From NCBI GenBank assembly GCA_036924835.1, contig JBAGRR010000001.1, positions 744,001 to 808,000 of the forward strand: a DNA stretch of 64,000 nucleotides. The letters are read 5' to 3'. The translations under genes and the position numbers were made by a program. This document shows, one piece after another, positions 1 to 9,338 of this stretch (its first letter is position 1; the number at the start of each line of letters is the position of its first letter). Origin of the DNA: Nitrobacteraceae bacterium AZCC 1564 (GTDB taxonomy: Bacteria; Pseudomonadota; Alphaproteobacteria; Rhizobiales; Xanthobacteraceae). The notes below the pieces were generated by a model that was given only the letters and a program-made list of their open reading frames with translations, searched no databases and was not told the DNA's origin.

Positions 1-1299
1 GTCGTCGTCAAGAAACGCGACATCTCCGGTCTGATAAGTCTCGCCGTCGGCGCCTTTAGGTTCGCCATCCTCGCCTTGATAACCAAGCATCAATCCCGCC
101 GGCCGATCCGCACCGAGAACCAGGCGGATTTCCCCCTCTTTCGCAAGATTGCCATCGGCGTCCGTGACCCTGACTTTGTAGCCTGGCAACGGACGCCCCA
201 TTGATCCAACCTTCACGGGTTGCCCCGGCGAGTTGCCCGCAAGCGCCGTGGTTTCGGTCTGGCCGTAACCGTCGCGAATGGTCAGCCCCCAGGCAGCCTT
301 CACCTGATCGATGACTTCGGGATTGAGCGGTTCGCCTGCCCCGCAGACTTCTCGTACGGACACCTTGTAGTCCGCGAGCTGCTCCTGGATGAATAGTCGC
401 CAGACAGTCGGCGGGGCGCAGAGCGTCGTCACGCCGCAGCGGGCAACAGTCGCGAGCAAGCTCTTCGCGTCGAAACGCGGCTGATTGCAAATGAAGATGG
501 TCGCGCCCGCATTCCAGGGCGAGAAGAAGCAGCTCCACGCGTGCTTGGCCCATCCCGGCGAGGAAATGTTGAGGTGGATGTCCCCCGGCTGAAGTCCGAG
601 CCAGTACATCGTTGACAGCGCCCCAACCGGATAGCTGCGATGGCTATGCAGCACGAGCTTTGGTTTCGCCGTTGTACCGGATGTGAAGTACAGCAGCATC
701 GGATCGTTAGCTCCTGTCGGTCCATCCGGTGCAAACGTCTCGGGATATTTGGCTGCATCTTCAAAACGCCGCCAACCCCTGTGGTCAGATGTCGCTGCGA
801 CAACGATCCTTGTAAATCCTTCGCCGCCAAGACCTTCGAACTTGGTGACCTGATCCTGCGAAGCCACCACGACTTTCGCCTTACCACGATCAAGGCGATC
901 ACGAAGCTCGTCGGCAGTCAGGAGCGTCGTCGCCGGAATCACCACAACACCGAGCTTCATGGCGGCAAGCATGGTCTCCCACAACGGCACAACGTTGCCG
1001 AGCAGCAGCAACAGATGATCGCCGCGCTTCAATCCGAGATCGCGAAGGAAATTCGCGGTCTGGTTGGATCGCCGCGAGAGCTCGCTGAATGTCAGCTTGG
1101 TTTCGGTGTTGGCCGCAACGTCGACAATCCAGAGCGCGGTGCGATCTTTGCTCGCCGGATCCGTGGCCAGCCCGGCGTCGAACCAGTCGAGCGCCCAGTT
1201 GAACTGGGGCTCCTCAGGCCAACGAAAGTCCCGGACGGCTGTGTCGTAATCAGTGCGGTGCTTGAGGAGAAAGCCGCGCGCGTCCCGGAACGTCGTCAT
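1..1299 (-). CDS. AMP-binding acyl-CoA synthetase, 3' end outside the window
   Basis: The reading frame is open from an ATG at 1299 to the window edge, giving 433 residues of a family usually about 540-560 long, so the C-terminal domain is cut off. The adenylate-forming P-loop TSGTTAKPK is at about residues 206-214 and the A5 motif YGQTE at about 345. A TGD motif close to the edge marks the approach to the hinge. The enzyme would activate a short- or medium-chain carboxylate to its CoA ester with ATP. It is the last visible gene of the valine/isobutyrate operon, 9 bp after mmsB, so isobutyrate or a related branched acid is a plausible substrate. That is an inference; the family is broad. Confidence 0.85.
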   Translation of the reverse strand, partial: MTTFRDARGFLLKHRTDYDTAVRDFRWPEEPQFNWALDWFDAGLATDPASKDRTALWIVDVAANTETKLTFSELSRRSNQTANFLRDLGLKRGDHLLLLLGNVVPLWETMLAAMKLGVVVIPATTLLTADELRDRLDRGKAKVVVASQDQVTKFEGLGGEGFTRIVVAATSDHRGWRRFEDAAKYPETFAPDGPTGANDPMLLYFTSGTTAKPKLVLHSHRSYPVGALSTMYWLGLQPGDIHLNISSPGWAKHAWSCFFSPWNAGATIFICNQPRFDAKSLLATVARCGVTTLCAPPTVWRLFIQEQLADYKVSVREVCGAGEPLNPEVIDQVKAAWGLTIRDGYGQTETTALAGNSPGQPVKVGSMGRPLPGYKVRVTDADGNLAKEGEIRLVLGADRPAGLMLGYQGEDGEPKGADGETYQTGDVAFLDDD

Positions 1300-1308
1300 C
1301 GCGACCTC

Positions 1309-2193
1309 CTACTTCGCCAGAGTCCGCACGTGCTTGATAATTCCCGAAAAGTCGACGCCGCCATGCCCGGCTTTCTCGAAAGCATCGTAAATGCTCTCAG
1401 CATGCGCACCGAGCGGCGTGACGGCCCCCGCCGACTTCGCAGCTTCCTGCGAGAGACGAAGGTCTTTCAACATCAGTGCAGCCGCAAATCCAGGCTTGTA
1501 ATCATTGTTCGCGGGCGATGTAGGAACCGGACCCGGCACCGGACAATAGGTGGTCAGCGACCAGCACTGGCCCGATGAGGTCGACGCCACATCGAACAAA
1601 GCCTGATGCGAAAGACCGAGTTTCTCGGCGAGAGCGAATGCTTCCGACACGCCAATCATGGAGATAGCGAGGATCATGTTGTTGCAGATCTTGGCCGCCT
1701 GCCCTGCGCCTGCCTCGCCGCAATGCACGATCTTCTTGCCCATATTTTCCAGAATAGGCTTGGCCGCCGCGAACGCGTAGGCATCACCGCCGGCCATGAA
1801 TGTCAGCGTCGCGTTCTTCGCGCCACCAGTACCGCCCGAGACCGGCGCGTCGATCGACGGCAAATTGTGTTCCTTTGCGTAGTCGTGGGCGTGGCGCGCG
1901 CTTTCCACATCAATGGTTGAACAATCGATCATCAGCGTGTTCTTGCCGACTAAGGGAACGATCTCCTTCCACACGGTTAGAACATGCTTGCCTGCGGGCA
2001 ACATGGTAATGACGATTTCCGCGTTCTTCACCGCATCAGCCGCGCTGGCAGCGATAGTCACACCGTCCGCTTTCGCAGCATCCCTAGACGCCTGCACAAG
2101 GTCAAAGCCTTGAACCTTGTGCCCTGCCTTCACGAGGTTGGCAGCCATCGGGCCACCCATATTGCCCAGACCAATGAATGCGATGCTTGCCAT
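1309..2193 (-). CDS. mmsB: 3-hydroxyisobutyrate dehydrogenase
   Basis: A 294-residue protein of normal family length. It has the N-terminal Rossmann motif GLGNMGGPM (residues about 8-16), the substrate-binding stretch SGGTGGAKN, and the catalytic Lys in GAGQAAKICNNM. It oxidises 3-hydroxyisobutyrate to methylmalonate semialdehyde with NAD in the cytosol. The start is preceded by an AGGGAAG ribosome-binding site. It follows the 3-hydroxyisobutyryl-CoA hydrolase, which makes its substrate, and mmsA upstream consumes its product. This order supports the assignment over other beta-hydroxyacid dehydrogenases. Confidence 0.93.
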   Translation of the reverse strand: MASIAFIGLGNMGGPMAANLVKAGHKVQGFDLVQASRDAAKADGVTIAASAADAVKNAEIVITMLPAGKHVLTVWKEIVPLVGKNTLMIDCSTIDVESARHAHDYAKEHNLPSIDAPVSGGTGGAKNATLTFMAGGDAYAFAAAKPILENMGKKIVHCGEAGAGQAAKICNNMILAISMIGVSEAFALAEKLGLSHQALFDVASTSSGQCWSLTTYCPVPGPVPTSPANNDYKPGFAAALMLKDLRLSQEAAKSAGAVTPLGAHAESIYDAFEKAGHGGVDFSGIIKHVRTLAK

Positions 2194-2223
2194 GTTTCTT
2201 CCCTCGCTTTTTGATTTTGAAGA

Positions 2224-3312
2224 TCAGTCTGGAAACACCAGCTGATATTTCTTGTGTGGCTCAAAGTACTTATCGACCATCTCGGGCGTCACGTCTTCTA
2301 GACGCGCCGGAGACCATTTGGGATTACGGTCTTTGTCGATCACCGCCGCGCGAACACCTTCGATAAATTCCGCGCTTTCAAAGACAACGAGAGCCGCACT
2401 ATATTCGCGAACAAGGCATTCCTTCAGCGATTTCGACGTACGGCCAAGCCGCAGCAGCTGCAACGTCACCTTCAATCCGATCGGCGACTTGTCGGACAGC
2501 GCTTTCAAAGTCGCCAGCGCGAACTCGGAGCCATCCTGCTTCAGCGCAGCGACGATCTCCTCCATCGTGTCAAAAGCAAACAACCGATCGATATGTTCAC
2601 GATGTTGCTCAATCGAGGCGGCAACATCTTTCACCGCATAACTCTGCATGATGGTGCGAACATCGGTCGCACTCGCGCGCAATGGTGCATTGGCCAGCGC
2701 ATCGCGCAGCGCCGGCCAATCGGTAGAATTGATCAAGACGTCAGCGACGCCCGCATATGTGGCGTCCGCCCCGCTCATCGGCTGGCCAGTCAGCGCGTAG
2801 TAAGTCCCGAGTTCGCCGGGCGTGTGGGACAACAACCACGTACCTCCGACATCCGGAAAGAAGCCGAGGCCAACTTCAGGCATCGCGATCTTCGTCTTCT
2901 CGGTGACGATGCGATGCGGACCATGCGCGGAAAGACCGACGCCGCCACCCATCACCAGTCCGTCCATGTAAGCGACATAAGGCTTTGGATAGACCGGGAT
3001 GCGCGCGTTCAGGATGTATTCCTCGCGCCAGAATACAGCGCCGAGATTGCCGCCGACCTTCGCGCTTTCGTAAAGCCCGCGGATATCGCCTCCAGCGCAC
3101 AATCCACGTTCGCCCGCACCTTCCAACAGCACCAGCGAGACACCGGGATCGGTTTCAAAGCTATCAAGCGCGGTGACGATGCCTCGTGTCATGTCGAGGG
3201 TCAGGGCATTGATGGCCTTAGGGCGGTTGAGACGGAGAATTCCGGCAGCACCCTCGCGGCGGACAACCAGATCCCCATCTACGTTATTCACGGCAGCAAG
3301 GGGCGCTTTCAT
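2224..3312 (-). CDS. 3-hydroxyisobutyryl-CoA hydrolase
   Basis: A 362-residue crotonase-fold protein, longer than simple enoyl-CoA hydratases (about 260) and typical of the HIBYL-CoA hydrolase subgroup. Visible are the oxyanion-hole segments CAGGDIRGLYE and MGGGVGLSAHG, then the MPEVGLGFFPDVGGTW signature. It hydrolyses 3-hydroxyisobutyryl-CoA to 3-hydroxyisobutyrate in valine breakdown. The ATG overlaps the stop of the upstream acyl-CoA dehydrogenase (ATGA), indicating translational coupling. Older annotations often call this group enoyl-CoA hydratase; length and neighbours favour the hydrolase. Confidence 0.9.
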   Translation of the reverse strand: MKAPLAAVNNVDGDLVVRREGAAGILRLNRPKAINALTLDMTRGIVTALDSFETDPGVSLVLLEGAGERGLCAGGDIRGLYESAKVGGNLGAVFWREEYILNARIPVYPKPYVAYMDGLVMGGGVGLSAHGPHRIVTEKTKIAMPEVGLGFFPDVGGTWLLSHTPGELGTYYALTGQPMSGADATYAGVADVLINSTDWPALRDALANAPLRASATDVRTIMQSYAVKDVAASIEQHREHIDRLFAFDTMEEIVAALKQDGSEFALATLKALSDKSPIGLKVTLQLLRLGRTSKSLKECLVREYSAALVVFESAEFIEGVRAAVIDKDRNPKWSPARLEDVTPEMVDKYFEPHKKYQLVFPD

Positions 3313-4454
3313 CGCGCCGTCTCGATCAATTTTCGCGACACGATCAGCCGCATGATTTCGTTGGTGCCTTCCAGAATTTGATGCACGCGCAGGTCTCTCA
3401 CGATCTTCTCGATTCCATATTCAGAAAGGTAGCCATAACCGCCGTGCAGTTGCAGAGCTTGATTGGCGACTTCAAATCCAACATCCGTGCCGAAGCGTTT
3501 GGCCATTGCGCACAACAGGCTTGCATCGGGATCCTTGCGATCCAATGCAGCCGCCGCCCGCCACAAAAACGTTCGCCCAGCCTCTAGTTCGGTCGCCATA
3601 TCAGCAAGCCGGAACTGCAGGGCCTGGAACTCATCCAGGCGCTTTCCGAATGCTTTGCGCTCTTTCATGTAGGCAAGTGACTTATCTAGGGCGGACTGTG
3701 CGCCGCCCAGTGAGCAGGCCGCAATGTTCAGCCGCCCGCCATCAAGTCCAGCCATGGCGATCTTGAACCCGATGCCCTCATCACCGAGACGGTTGGCAAC
3801 CGGCACCCGTGCATTTTCGAAGATCACAGCGCGGGTTGGTTGAGCGTTCCAGCCCATCTTTCGTTCGTTACCACCGAACGACACGCCCGGCGTATCGCGT
3901 TCAATGACCAGCGTGGAAATACCTGACGGACCATCGCCGCCAGTGCGAACCATGGCGACGTAAAGATCGCTCGTGCCGGCGCCGGAGATGAACTGCTTCT
4001 GCCCGTTGAGAACATAATGATCGCCATCGCGGACGGCACGGGTGCTGAGCGCTGCAGCATCCGACCCCGAACCGGGCTCCGTGAGGCAGTAGCTTGCGAG
4101 AAGCTCCATGGTGCAGAGGCGCGGTAGCCACTGACGCCGCTGCGCCTCGGATCCATAAGCGTCGATCATCCACGCTGACATGTTGTGGATCGAGATGAAT
4201 GCCGACACCGTCGGACATCCCATCGCGAGAGCCTCAAAAATTAAGGCTGCGTCAAAACGTGAAAGCGCCGAACCGCCCACATCATCGCGGATGTAAATGC
4301 CGCCGATGCCAAGCGCAGCAGCTTCGCGCATGACATCGACTGGGAAATGCCTCTCTTCGTCCCATTTAGTCGCGAAGGGAGCAATCTTCTCAGCCGCGAA
4401 TTCGCGAGCCATGTCGCGAACCGCGGTCTGATCTTCGGTGAGTGCGAACTGCAT
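3309..4454 (-). CDS. Acyl-CoA dehydrogenase, probably isobutyryl-CoA dehydrogenase
   Basis: A 381-residue flavoprotein with the three-domain acyl-CoA dehydrogenase layout. The FAD/substrate motif SYCLTEPGSGSDAAAL is in the middle, and the C-terminal LEGTNEIMR carries the Glu expected as catalytic base. It oxidises a short branched acyl-CoA and passes electrons to ETF. It sits between mmsA (21 bp upstream) and the HIBYL-CoA hydrolase (4-base overlap), so isobutyryl-CoA is the natural substrate. 2-methylbutyryl-CoA cannot be excluded from sequence alone. Confidence 0.9.
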   Translation of the reverse strand: MQFALTEDQTAVRDMAREFAAEKIAPFATKWDEERHFPVDVMREAAALGIGGIYIRDDVGGSALSRFDAALIFEALAMGCPTVSAFISIHNMSAWMIDAYGSEAQRRQWLPRLCTMELLASYCLTEPGSGSDAAALSTRAVRDGDHYVLNGQKQFISGAGTSDLYVAMVRTGGDGPSGISTLVIERDTPGVSFGGNERKMGWNAQPTRAVIFENARVPVANRLGDEGIGFKIAMAGLDGGRLNIAACSLGGAQSALDKSLAYMKERKAFGKRLDEFQALQFRLADMATELEAGRTFLWRAAAALDRKDPDASLLCAMAKRFGTDVGFEVANQALQLHGGYGYLSEYGIEKIVRDLRVHQILEGTNEIMRLIVSRKLIETAR

Positions 4455-4475
4455 CAGCGCTCGCCTCGCCTGCCG

Positions 4476-5969
4476 TTAGCTGGTCGGCATCGCGAACTGG
4501 GCACCTTCCTTGACGCCGGATGGCCAGCGCGAGGTCACGGTCTTGGTCTTGGTGTAGAACCGCACCGAGTCCGGCCCGTACTGGTTGAGGTCGCCGAAGC
4601 CGGACCGCTTCCAGCCGCCGAAGGTGTAGTAAGCGACCGGCACGGGAATTGGCACGTTGATGCCAACCATGCCGACATTCACCTTCGCCGCGAATTCGCG
4701 AGCGGCATCGCCGTCGCGGGTGAAGATGGCAACGCCGTTGCCGTATTCATGTTCGGACGGCAAAGCGACCGCTTCATTAAAGTCCTTCGCGCGAACGACA
4801 GAAAGAACGGGGCCGAAGATCTCTTCCTTGTAGATGCGCATATCCTTGGTGACGTTGTCGAACAGACAACCGCCCATGTAGAAGCCCTTCTCATAGCCCT
4901 GCATCTTGAAGCCGCGGCCGTCCACGGCGAGCTTGGCGCCTTCCTTGATGCCGATCTCGACATAGTCCCGCACGCGATCAAGCGCCGCTTTGGTGACAAG
5001 CGGGCCGTAATCAGCGGTCGGATCGGTCGAAAGACCGATCTTAAGATTTTCGACGCGTGGAATGAGCTTTTCCATCAGGCGATCAGCGGTCGTCTTGCCG
5101 ACCGGAACCGCCACGGAAACCGCCATGCAGCGCTCTCCGGCGGCGCCATAGCCTGCACCGACCAGCGCATCGGCCGTCTGATCCATGTCGGCGTCCGGCA
5201 TAATGATCAGATGGTTCTTCGCACCACCGAAGCACTGGCAACGCTTTCCGTTCGCAGCCGCACGCTCATAGATGTACTGCGCGATGGCCGAAGAGCCGAC
5301 GAAACCGACCGCTGCGATGTCGTGGTCATCCAGGATCGCATCCACCGATTCCTTGTCGCCATTGACGACGTTCAGAACGCCCGGCGGCAAGCCCGCTTCG
5401 ATCATCAGCTCGGCCAGCTTCATCGGCACGCCAGGATCGCGCTCTGACGGCTTCAGAATGAAAGCGTTGCCGCAGGCGATTGCCGGCGCGAACTTCCACA
5501 TCGGAATCATCGCAGGGAAATTGAACGGGGTGATGCCCGCGACAACGCCGAGCGGCTGGCGCATCGAATAAAGGTCAATGCCGGGACCCGCACCTTCGGT
5601 GTATTCGCCCTTCATCAAATGCGGAATGCCAAGCGCGAACTCGACGACTTCGACGCCGCGCAGGATATCGCCCTTCGCGTCGGGAATGGTCTTGCCATGC
5701 TCGCGAGCAAGCAATTCGGCCAGCGCATCGTTGTCACGAGCGACCAGCTCCAGGAAGCGCATCAAAACACGAACGCGACGTTGCGGGTTGGTCGCGGCCC
5801 ACGCCGGCTGCGCAGCTTTGGCGTTCTCGACGGCGGCGCGGACTTCCGCTTTCGTTGCAAGCGCAACCTGAGCCTGAACATCCCCCGTCATAGGCTCAAA
5901 AACGTCGGCAAAGCGGCCTGACGCGCCCTTAACGTGTTTTCCGCCGATAAAGTGCCCGATCGATCGCAT
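4476..5969 (-). CDS. mmsA: Methylmalonate-semialdehyde dehydrogenase (CoA-acylating)
   Basis: A 497-residue aldehyde dehydrogenase of the family's usual size. The catalytic Cys lies in GAAGERCMAVSVAVPVG, and the C-terminal KRSGFGDLNQYGPDSVRFY is characteristic of MmsA. It converts methylmalonate semialdehyde plus CoA and NAD to propionyl-CoA. It is the first gene of the minus-strand valine operon, followed by acyl-CoA dehydrogenase, hydrolase, mmsB and an acyl-CoA ligase. About 190 bp separate it from the TetR gene upstream; no unambiguous promoter is visible there. Confidence 0.95.
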   Translation of the reverse strand: MRSIGHFIGGKHVKGASGRFADVFEPMTGDVQAQVALATKAEVRAAVENAKAAQPAWAATNPQRRVRVLMRFLELVARDNDALAELLAREHGKTIPDAKGDILRGVEVVEFALGIPHLMKGEYTEGAGPGIDLYSMRQPLGVVAGITPFNFPAMIPMWKFAPAIACGNAFILKPSERDPGVPMKLAELMIEAGLPPGVLNVVNGDKESVDAILDDHDIAAVGFVGSSAIAQYIYERAAANGKRCQCFGGAKNHLIIMPDADMDQTADALVGAGYGAAGERCMAVSVAVPVGKTTADRLMEKLIPRVENLKIGLSTDPTADYGPLVTKAALDRVRDYVEIGIKEGAKLAVDGRGFKMQGYEKGFYMGGCLFDNVTKDMRIYKEEIFGPVLSVVRAKDFNEAVALPSEHEYGNGVAIFTRDGDAAREFAAKVNVGMVGINVPIPVPVAYYTFGGWKRSGFGDLNQYGPDSVRFYTKTKTVTSRWPSGVKEGAQFAMPTS

Positions 5970-6158
5970 GCGTAACCTCCAGAAAGAAACTACGAAGCTT
6001 TTAGCACCGTCCGATTAGAAAATGGAACGGGGTTATACGCACAGCTCAGTCGCATGTAACGCAAATAAGGTCATTGATAATATTCGACTTTTTTGACCAA
6101 CGTCCGGGCGTCATCAAAAAATTCTGGTTCGCCCATCAATAAAAATGACCATTTGGTC

Positions 6159-6815
6159 TCAAGAGCGCGCTGCCGTATCCGCCTTGGCTGGCGCATTCGC
6201 GCCCGTGGTTGCCGGCTTGCGAATCCGCAGTTTGGAGGCATTGCTCGCCTTCTGCGCCGCATACCGCCCTGCCTCGAGGATTTCGTCCGAAAACTCGCCC
6301 GTCCCCGCCATGCGGGCCATCAACAATGCCCCCATCATGGTGGCCAGCGCGCCGATGGCCTCCCGGCGCGCATCTTTCTCGCTCGGTCCAGATATCTCGC
6401 CAGCAATGACCTCGATCATTTTCTCAAGCTTGCTTGCGACAGCCTTGCGGACTTTGGGGCTGGCCCGTGAAACTTCGGCGCCCAGCGCCGGAAGAGCGCA
6501 TCCATTGCCGATGTCATCTCGGTGAGCGGCTGTCAGATAGCCATTCACAACCGCGGCGAGCCCCTCGCCCTCCGGGGCCTCATCTGCCCGCTTCCGCCAG
6601 CGCCTTGCGGCCTGCTCCATCGCATGAACGAAAGCTTCGCTGATCAGCGCATCTCGCGAGGCAAAATGCGCATAGAAGCCACCGTGCGTAAGCCCAGCCT
6701 CTTTCATGAGTTCAGCAACGCCGAGACCAGCCGCGCCACGCTCTCGCAATCGCACCGATGCGTTCTTCACGATCCGCTCGTGCGTCTCAGCTTTATGATC
6801 TTTTGAATAGCGCAT
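6159..6815 (-). CDS. TetR/AcrR-family transcriptional regulator
   Basis: A 218-residue protein. The N-terminal helix-turn-helix (residues about 8-55, including GVAELMKEAGLTHGGFYAHF) is classic TetR, and the ligand-binding half is variable. The last 20 or so residues are Ala/Pro/Lys-rich. It lies upstream of the valine operon on the same strand and divergent from an enoyl-CoA hydratase gene, so it probably controls one or both in response to an acyl-CoA or acid. A dyad 15 bp beyond its start codon is the likely operator. The ligand is unknown. Confidence 0.88.
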   Translation of the reverse strand: MRYSKDHKAETHERIVKNASVRLRERGAAGLGVAELMKEAGLTHGGFYAHFASRDALISEAFVHAMEQAARRWRKRADEAPEGEGLAAVVNGYLTAAHRDDIGNGCALPALGAEVSRASPKVRKAVASKLEKMIEVIAGEISGPSEKDARREAIGALATMMGALLMARMAGTGEFSDEILEAGRYAAQKASNASKLRIRKPATTGANAPAKADTAARS

Positions 6816-6830
6816 GGCGCCTCGTCCATA

Positions 6831-6848
6831 ATATGTCGACAGTCATAT
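6831..6848. promoter_or_regulatory. Candidate TetR operator
   Basis: An imperfect dyad with ATATG and CATAT half-sites around the perfect 8-mer TGTCGACA. It lies between the TetR gene and the divergent enoyl-CoA hydratase gene, where TetR repressors normally bind. It is proposed from symmetry and position only. Confidence 0.4.
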
Positions 6849-6924
6849 ATATAGCATGAAGTGCTTCGCAGATGAGGCTTTTCCAGGCAAAATGGCTGCC
6901 ATGCGAGTCATTTGACAAAGCAAC

Positions 6925-7752
6925 ATGTTCGCGCACCATCGCGCTCCCATCCGCCTTCCAACATTAAGCTTCGGTAATATGCAGACGATCAACGACCACT
7001 GCGACGTTGCGCATCGCGACAACGGCATTGCACAATTGACCATTCGAAATGCCGGCTCGCTCAACATCGTCAACTCGACAGTCATCTCCGGACTGCGGAA
7101 AGGATTGGAAACGCTCGCCAAAGACAGCGGCATTCGCGCTCTGATCCTGGCGGGGTCAGGCGAGAAGAGCTTTATCGGCGGAGCGGACATCAAGGAAATG
7201 GTGACGCTCGATCAGGCTTCAGCCGAAACATTCATCAAAGGGCTACGCGATCTTTGTGAGTCCATTCGACAGTTCCCTTCGCCGGTGATTGCGCGTTTGA
7301 AGGGATGGTGTCTGGGCGGAGGACTTGAAGTTGCTGCCGCCTGCGATCTGCGCATTGCCGCGCAAGACGCAAAGTTCGGCATGCCCGAAGTGAAGGTCGG
7401 CATACCGTCAGTTATTCATGCGGCTCTCTTGCCGCGACTTATCGGCTCGGGACGCGCCCGATGGTTGATCCTGACAGGAGCCAACATTGACGCGGCAACC
7501 GCACTCAACTGGGGCTTGGTCGATCAGGTCGTCGCGGAGGCAGATCTCGATACCGCAACCATGGCCGTCGCTTCGTCGATCGCGGAATGCGGGGCTGAGG
7601 CAATGCGCAGCCAGAAGTCTTTGCTGAGACAGTGGGAAGAACTGCCATTGACGGAGTCCGTCAACTTGAGCGTCGGTGTTTTCGGCCAAGCCTTTTTGAC
7701 CGGCGAACCGCAGCGCCACATGAGGTCCTTCCTCGATAAGAAGAAGAAGTAA
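6925..7752 (+). CDS. Enoyl-CoA hydratase/isomerase family protein
   Basis: A crotonase-fold protein of up to 275 residues. The oxyanion-hole motifs are IGGADIKEM and WCLGGGLEVAAACDLRIA, followed by FGMPEVKVGIPS with the conserved Glu. An internal ATG at 6979 would give 257 residues, closer to family length; neither start has a clear Shine-Dalgarno. It is divergent from the TetR gene and probably regulated by it. Hydration of a 2-enoyl-CoA is the default role, but other crotonase chemistries are possible. Confidence 0.85.
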   Translation: MFAHHRAPIRLPTLSFGNMQTINDHCDVAHRDNGIAQLTIRNAGSLNIVNSTVISGLRKGLETLAKDSGIRALILAGSGEKSFIGGADIKEMVTLDQASAETFIKGLRDLCESIRQFPSPVIARLKGWCLGGGLEVAAACDLRIAAQDAKFGMPEVKVGIPSVIHAALLPRLIGSGRARWLILTGANIDAATALNWGLVDQVVAEADLDTATMAVASSIAECGAEAMRSQKSLLRQWEELPLTESVNLSVGVFGQAFLTGEPQRHMRSFLDKKKK

Positions 7753-7921
7753 CCGCTCCCCAACGAAAAAATTGTCCGTTTCAAACAACACGGACGCTGT
7801 TCCGCGCGCTTTTGCAACCGTATTTTATTGTGCGGGTGCGATTGCAATTTTCGCGCCTCTTCATATGATAATCATCATGTAAATCCCAACCCCTGCCTGG
7901 TGCCGGCAACCGGAGAGCCTC

Positions 7922-9115
7922 ATGTCAACGTCAGATCCCGTCGTCATTGTTTCTGCTGCGCGTACTCCACTCGGCCGCTTCCAGGGTGAATTGTCACCAT
8001 TTAGCGCCCACAATCTGGGTTCGCACGCCATCGGCGCAGCCCTCGAGCGCGCAAAGCTTTCGCCGGAGCGGATCGACGAAGTGTTCATGGGCTGCGTCCT
8101 TCCCGCCGGCCAGGGACAGGCTCCTGCCCGCCAGGCGGCACGTGGCGCGAAGTTGCCGGACGGGACCGGCGCAACCACCATTAACAAGGTCTGCGGCTCC
8201 GGGATGAAGGCCACCATGCTGGCCCACGACATCATCAATGCCGGTTCGGCCAATATCGTCGTTGCGGGCGGCATGGAGAGCATGACCAACGCCCCGTACC
8301 TGCTCGCAAAAGCGCGTGGCGGATACCGCGTCGGGCACGACCGCATTATCGATCACATGCTGATGGACGGCCTCGAGGATGCTTACGAGACTGGCCGTTC
8401 GATGGGTGATTTCGGTGAAGCCACCGCCGAAACCTATCAGTTCACCCGCAAGGATCAGGACGAATATGCGATGGAAACCCTGACCCGCGCACGCAAGGCG
8501 GTCGAGAGTGGCGCGTTCAAAAATGAGATCGCGGCTATTTCGGTCAAAGAAAAAGCCGGCGTCCGGATGATCGAAAACGACGAACACCCGTTGAAGGTTG
8601 ATCCTGCGAAAATCCCGAACCTGAAGCCGGCATTCCGTCCGAATGGTACGATTACGCCTGCCGCCTCCTCGGCCAATGCCGACGGCGCGGCCGCGCTGGT
8701 GCTGACGCGTCGCTCGATCGCTGAGCGCGACGGTCTGCCGATCTTGGCCGAAATCAAGGGACACTCGACCCATAGCCAAGAGCCAGCATGGTTCACCACC
8801 GCCCCGATCCCCGCGATCAGGAAACTACTCGATAAAATCGGCTGGAGCGTCAGTGACGTCGATCTGTTCGAAATCAACGAAGCGTTCGCAGTCGTGCCGA
8901 TGGCGGCAGCCCGCGACCTCGGAATTCCGCGCGAGAAATTGAACATCAACGGTGGCGCCTGCGCGCTCGGTCATCCGATCGGCGCAACAGGGGCCCGCCT
9001 GATCGTGACACTGCTCCATGCGATGGAGAAGAACAACGTCAGCAAAGGCATCGCCTCTCTGTGCATCGGCGGCGGCGAAGCCACTGCCATCGCGATCGAG
9101 CGCAAAACGCACTAG
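7922..9115 (+). CDS. Acetyl-CoA acetyltransferase (thiolase)
   Basis: A 397-residue type II thiolase with a GGAG ribosome-binding site. The nucleophilic Cys is in NKVCGSGMKATML (near residue 92). The C-terminal NINGGACALGHPIGATGAR supplies the catalytic His, and CIGGGEATA the second Cys region (Cys then Gly-Gly-Gly). It condenses or cleaves acetoacetyl-CoA or longer 3-ketoacyl-CoA. The stop codon TAG is part of the CTAG that opens the adjacent hairpin element, so that element now defines the C-terminus. Confidence 0.93.
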   Translation: MSTSDPVVIVSAARTPLGRFQGELSPFSAHNLGSHAIGAALERAKLSPERIDEVFMGCVLPAGQGQAPARQAARGAKLPDGTGATTINKVCGSGMKATMLAHDIINAGSANIVVAGGMESMTNAPYLLAKARGGYRVGHDRIIDHMLMDGLEDAYETGRSMGDFGEATAETYQFTRKDQDEYAMETLTRARKAVESGAFKNEIAAISVKEKAGVRMIENDEHPLKVDPAKIPNLKPAFRPNGTITPAASSANADGAAALVLTRRSIAERDGLPILAEIKGHSTHSQEPAWFTTAPIPAIRKLLDKIGWSVSDVDLFEINEAFAVVPMAAARDLGIPREKLNINGGACALGHPIGATGARLIVTLLHAMEKNNVSKGIASLCIGGGEATAIAIERKTH

Positions 9116-9278
9116 TGTGGTGGTTCAGAAGTTCGCTTTACTTTTCCTGCGAGTCCTTCCAGCGAACTTCTGAACCTAAACCACACTAGAATCATAAATT
9201 TACTAGTGTCCTCTCGAATCCAAAGTCCGCTACGGAGCGCGCTGGACGATGAGGCGGACTTTGGATTCGGGACACTAG
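9112..9278. repeat. Bipartite CTAG double-hairpin unit, copy 1
   Basis: Two hairpins, 9112-9189 and 9203-9278, each starting and ending with CTAG and separated by a 13-nt AT-rich spacer. Hairpin 1 has a perfect 16-bp inner stem (GGTTCAGAAGTTCGCT and its complement). Hairpin 2 has a perfect 16-bp stem built on CGAATCCAAAGTCCGC. The loops are about 25 nt. The first CTAG contains the thiolase stop codon. It is closely similar to the unit at 13933-14098. Confidence 0.9.
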
Positions 9279-9338
9279 TGCCGTTGCGACCTTCGGTCAT
9301 GGATCGCCGGGCTCACCACTCGGCGATCCACTAAGACG

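Noticed and set aside
4347..5447. 366-codon open frame on the plus strand
   Set aside because: It lies wholly antisense to acyl-CoA dehydrogenase and mmsA, which have clear family motifs; it is a GC-rich shadow frame.
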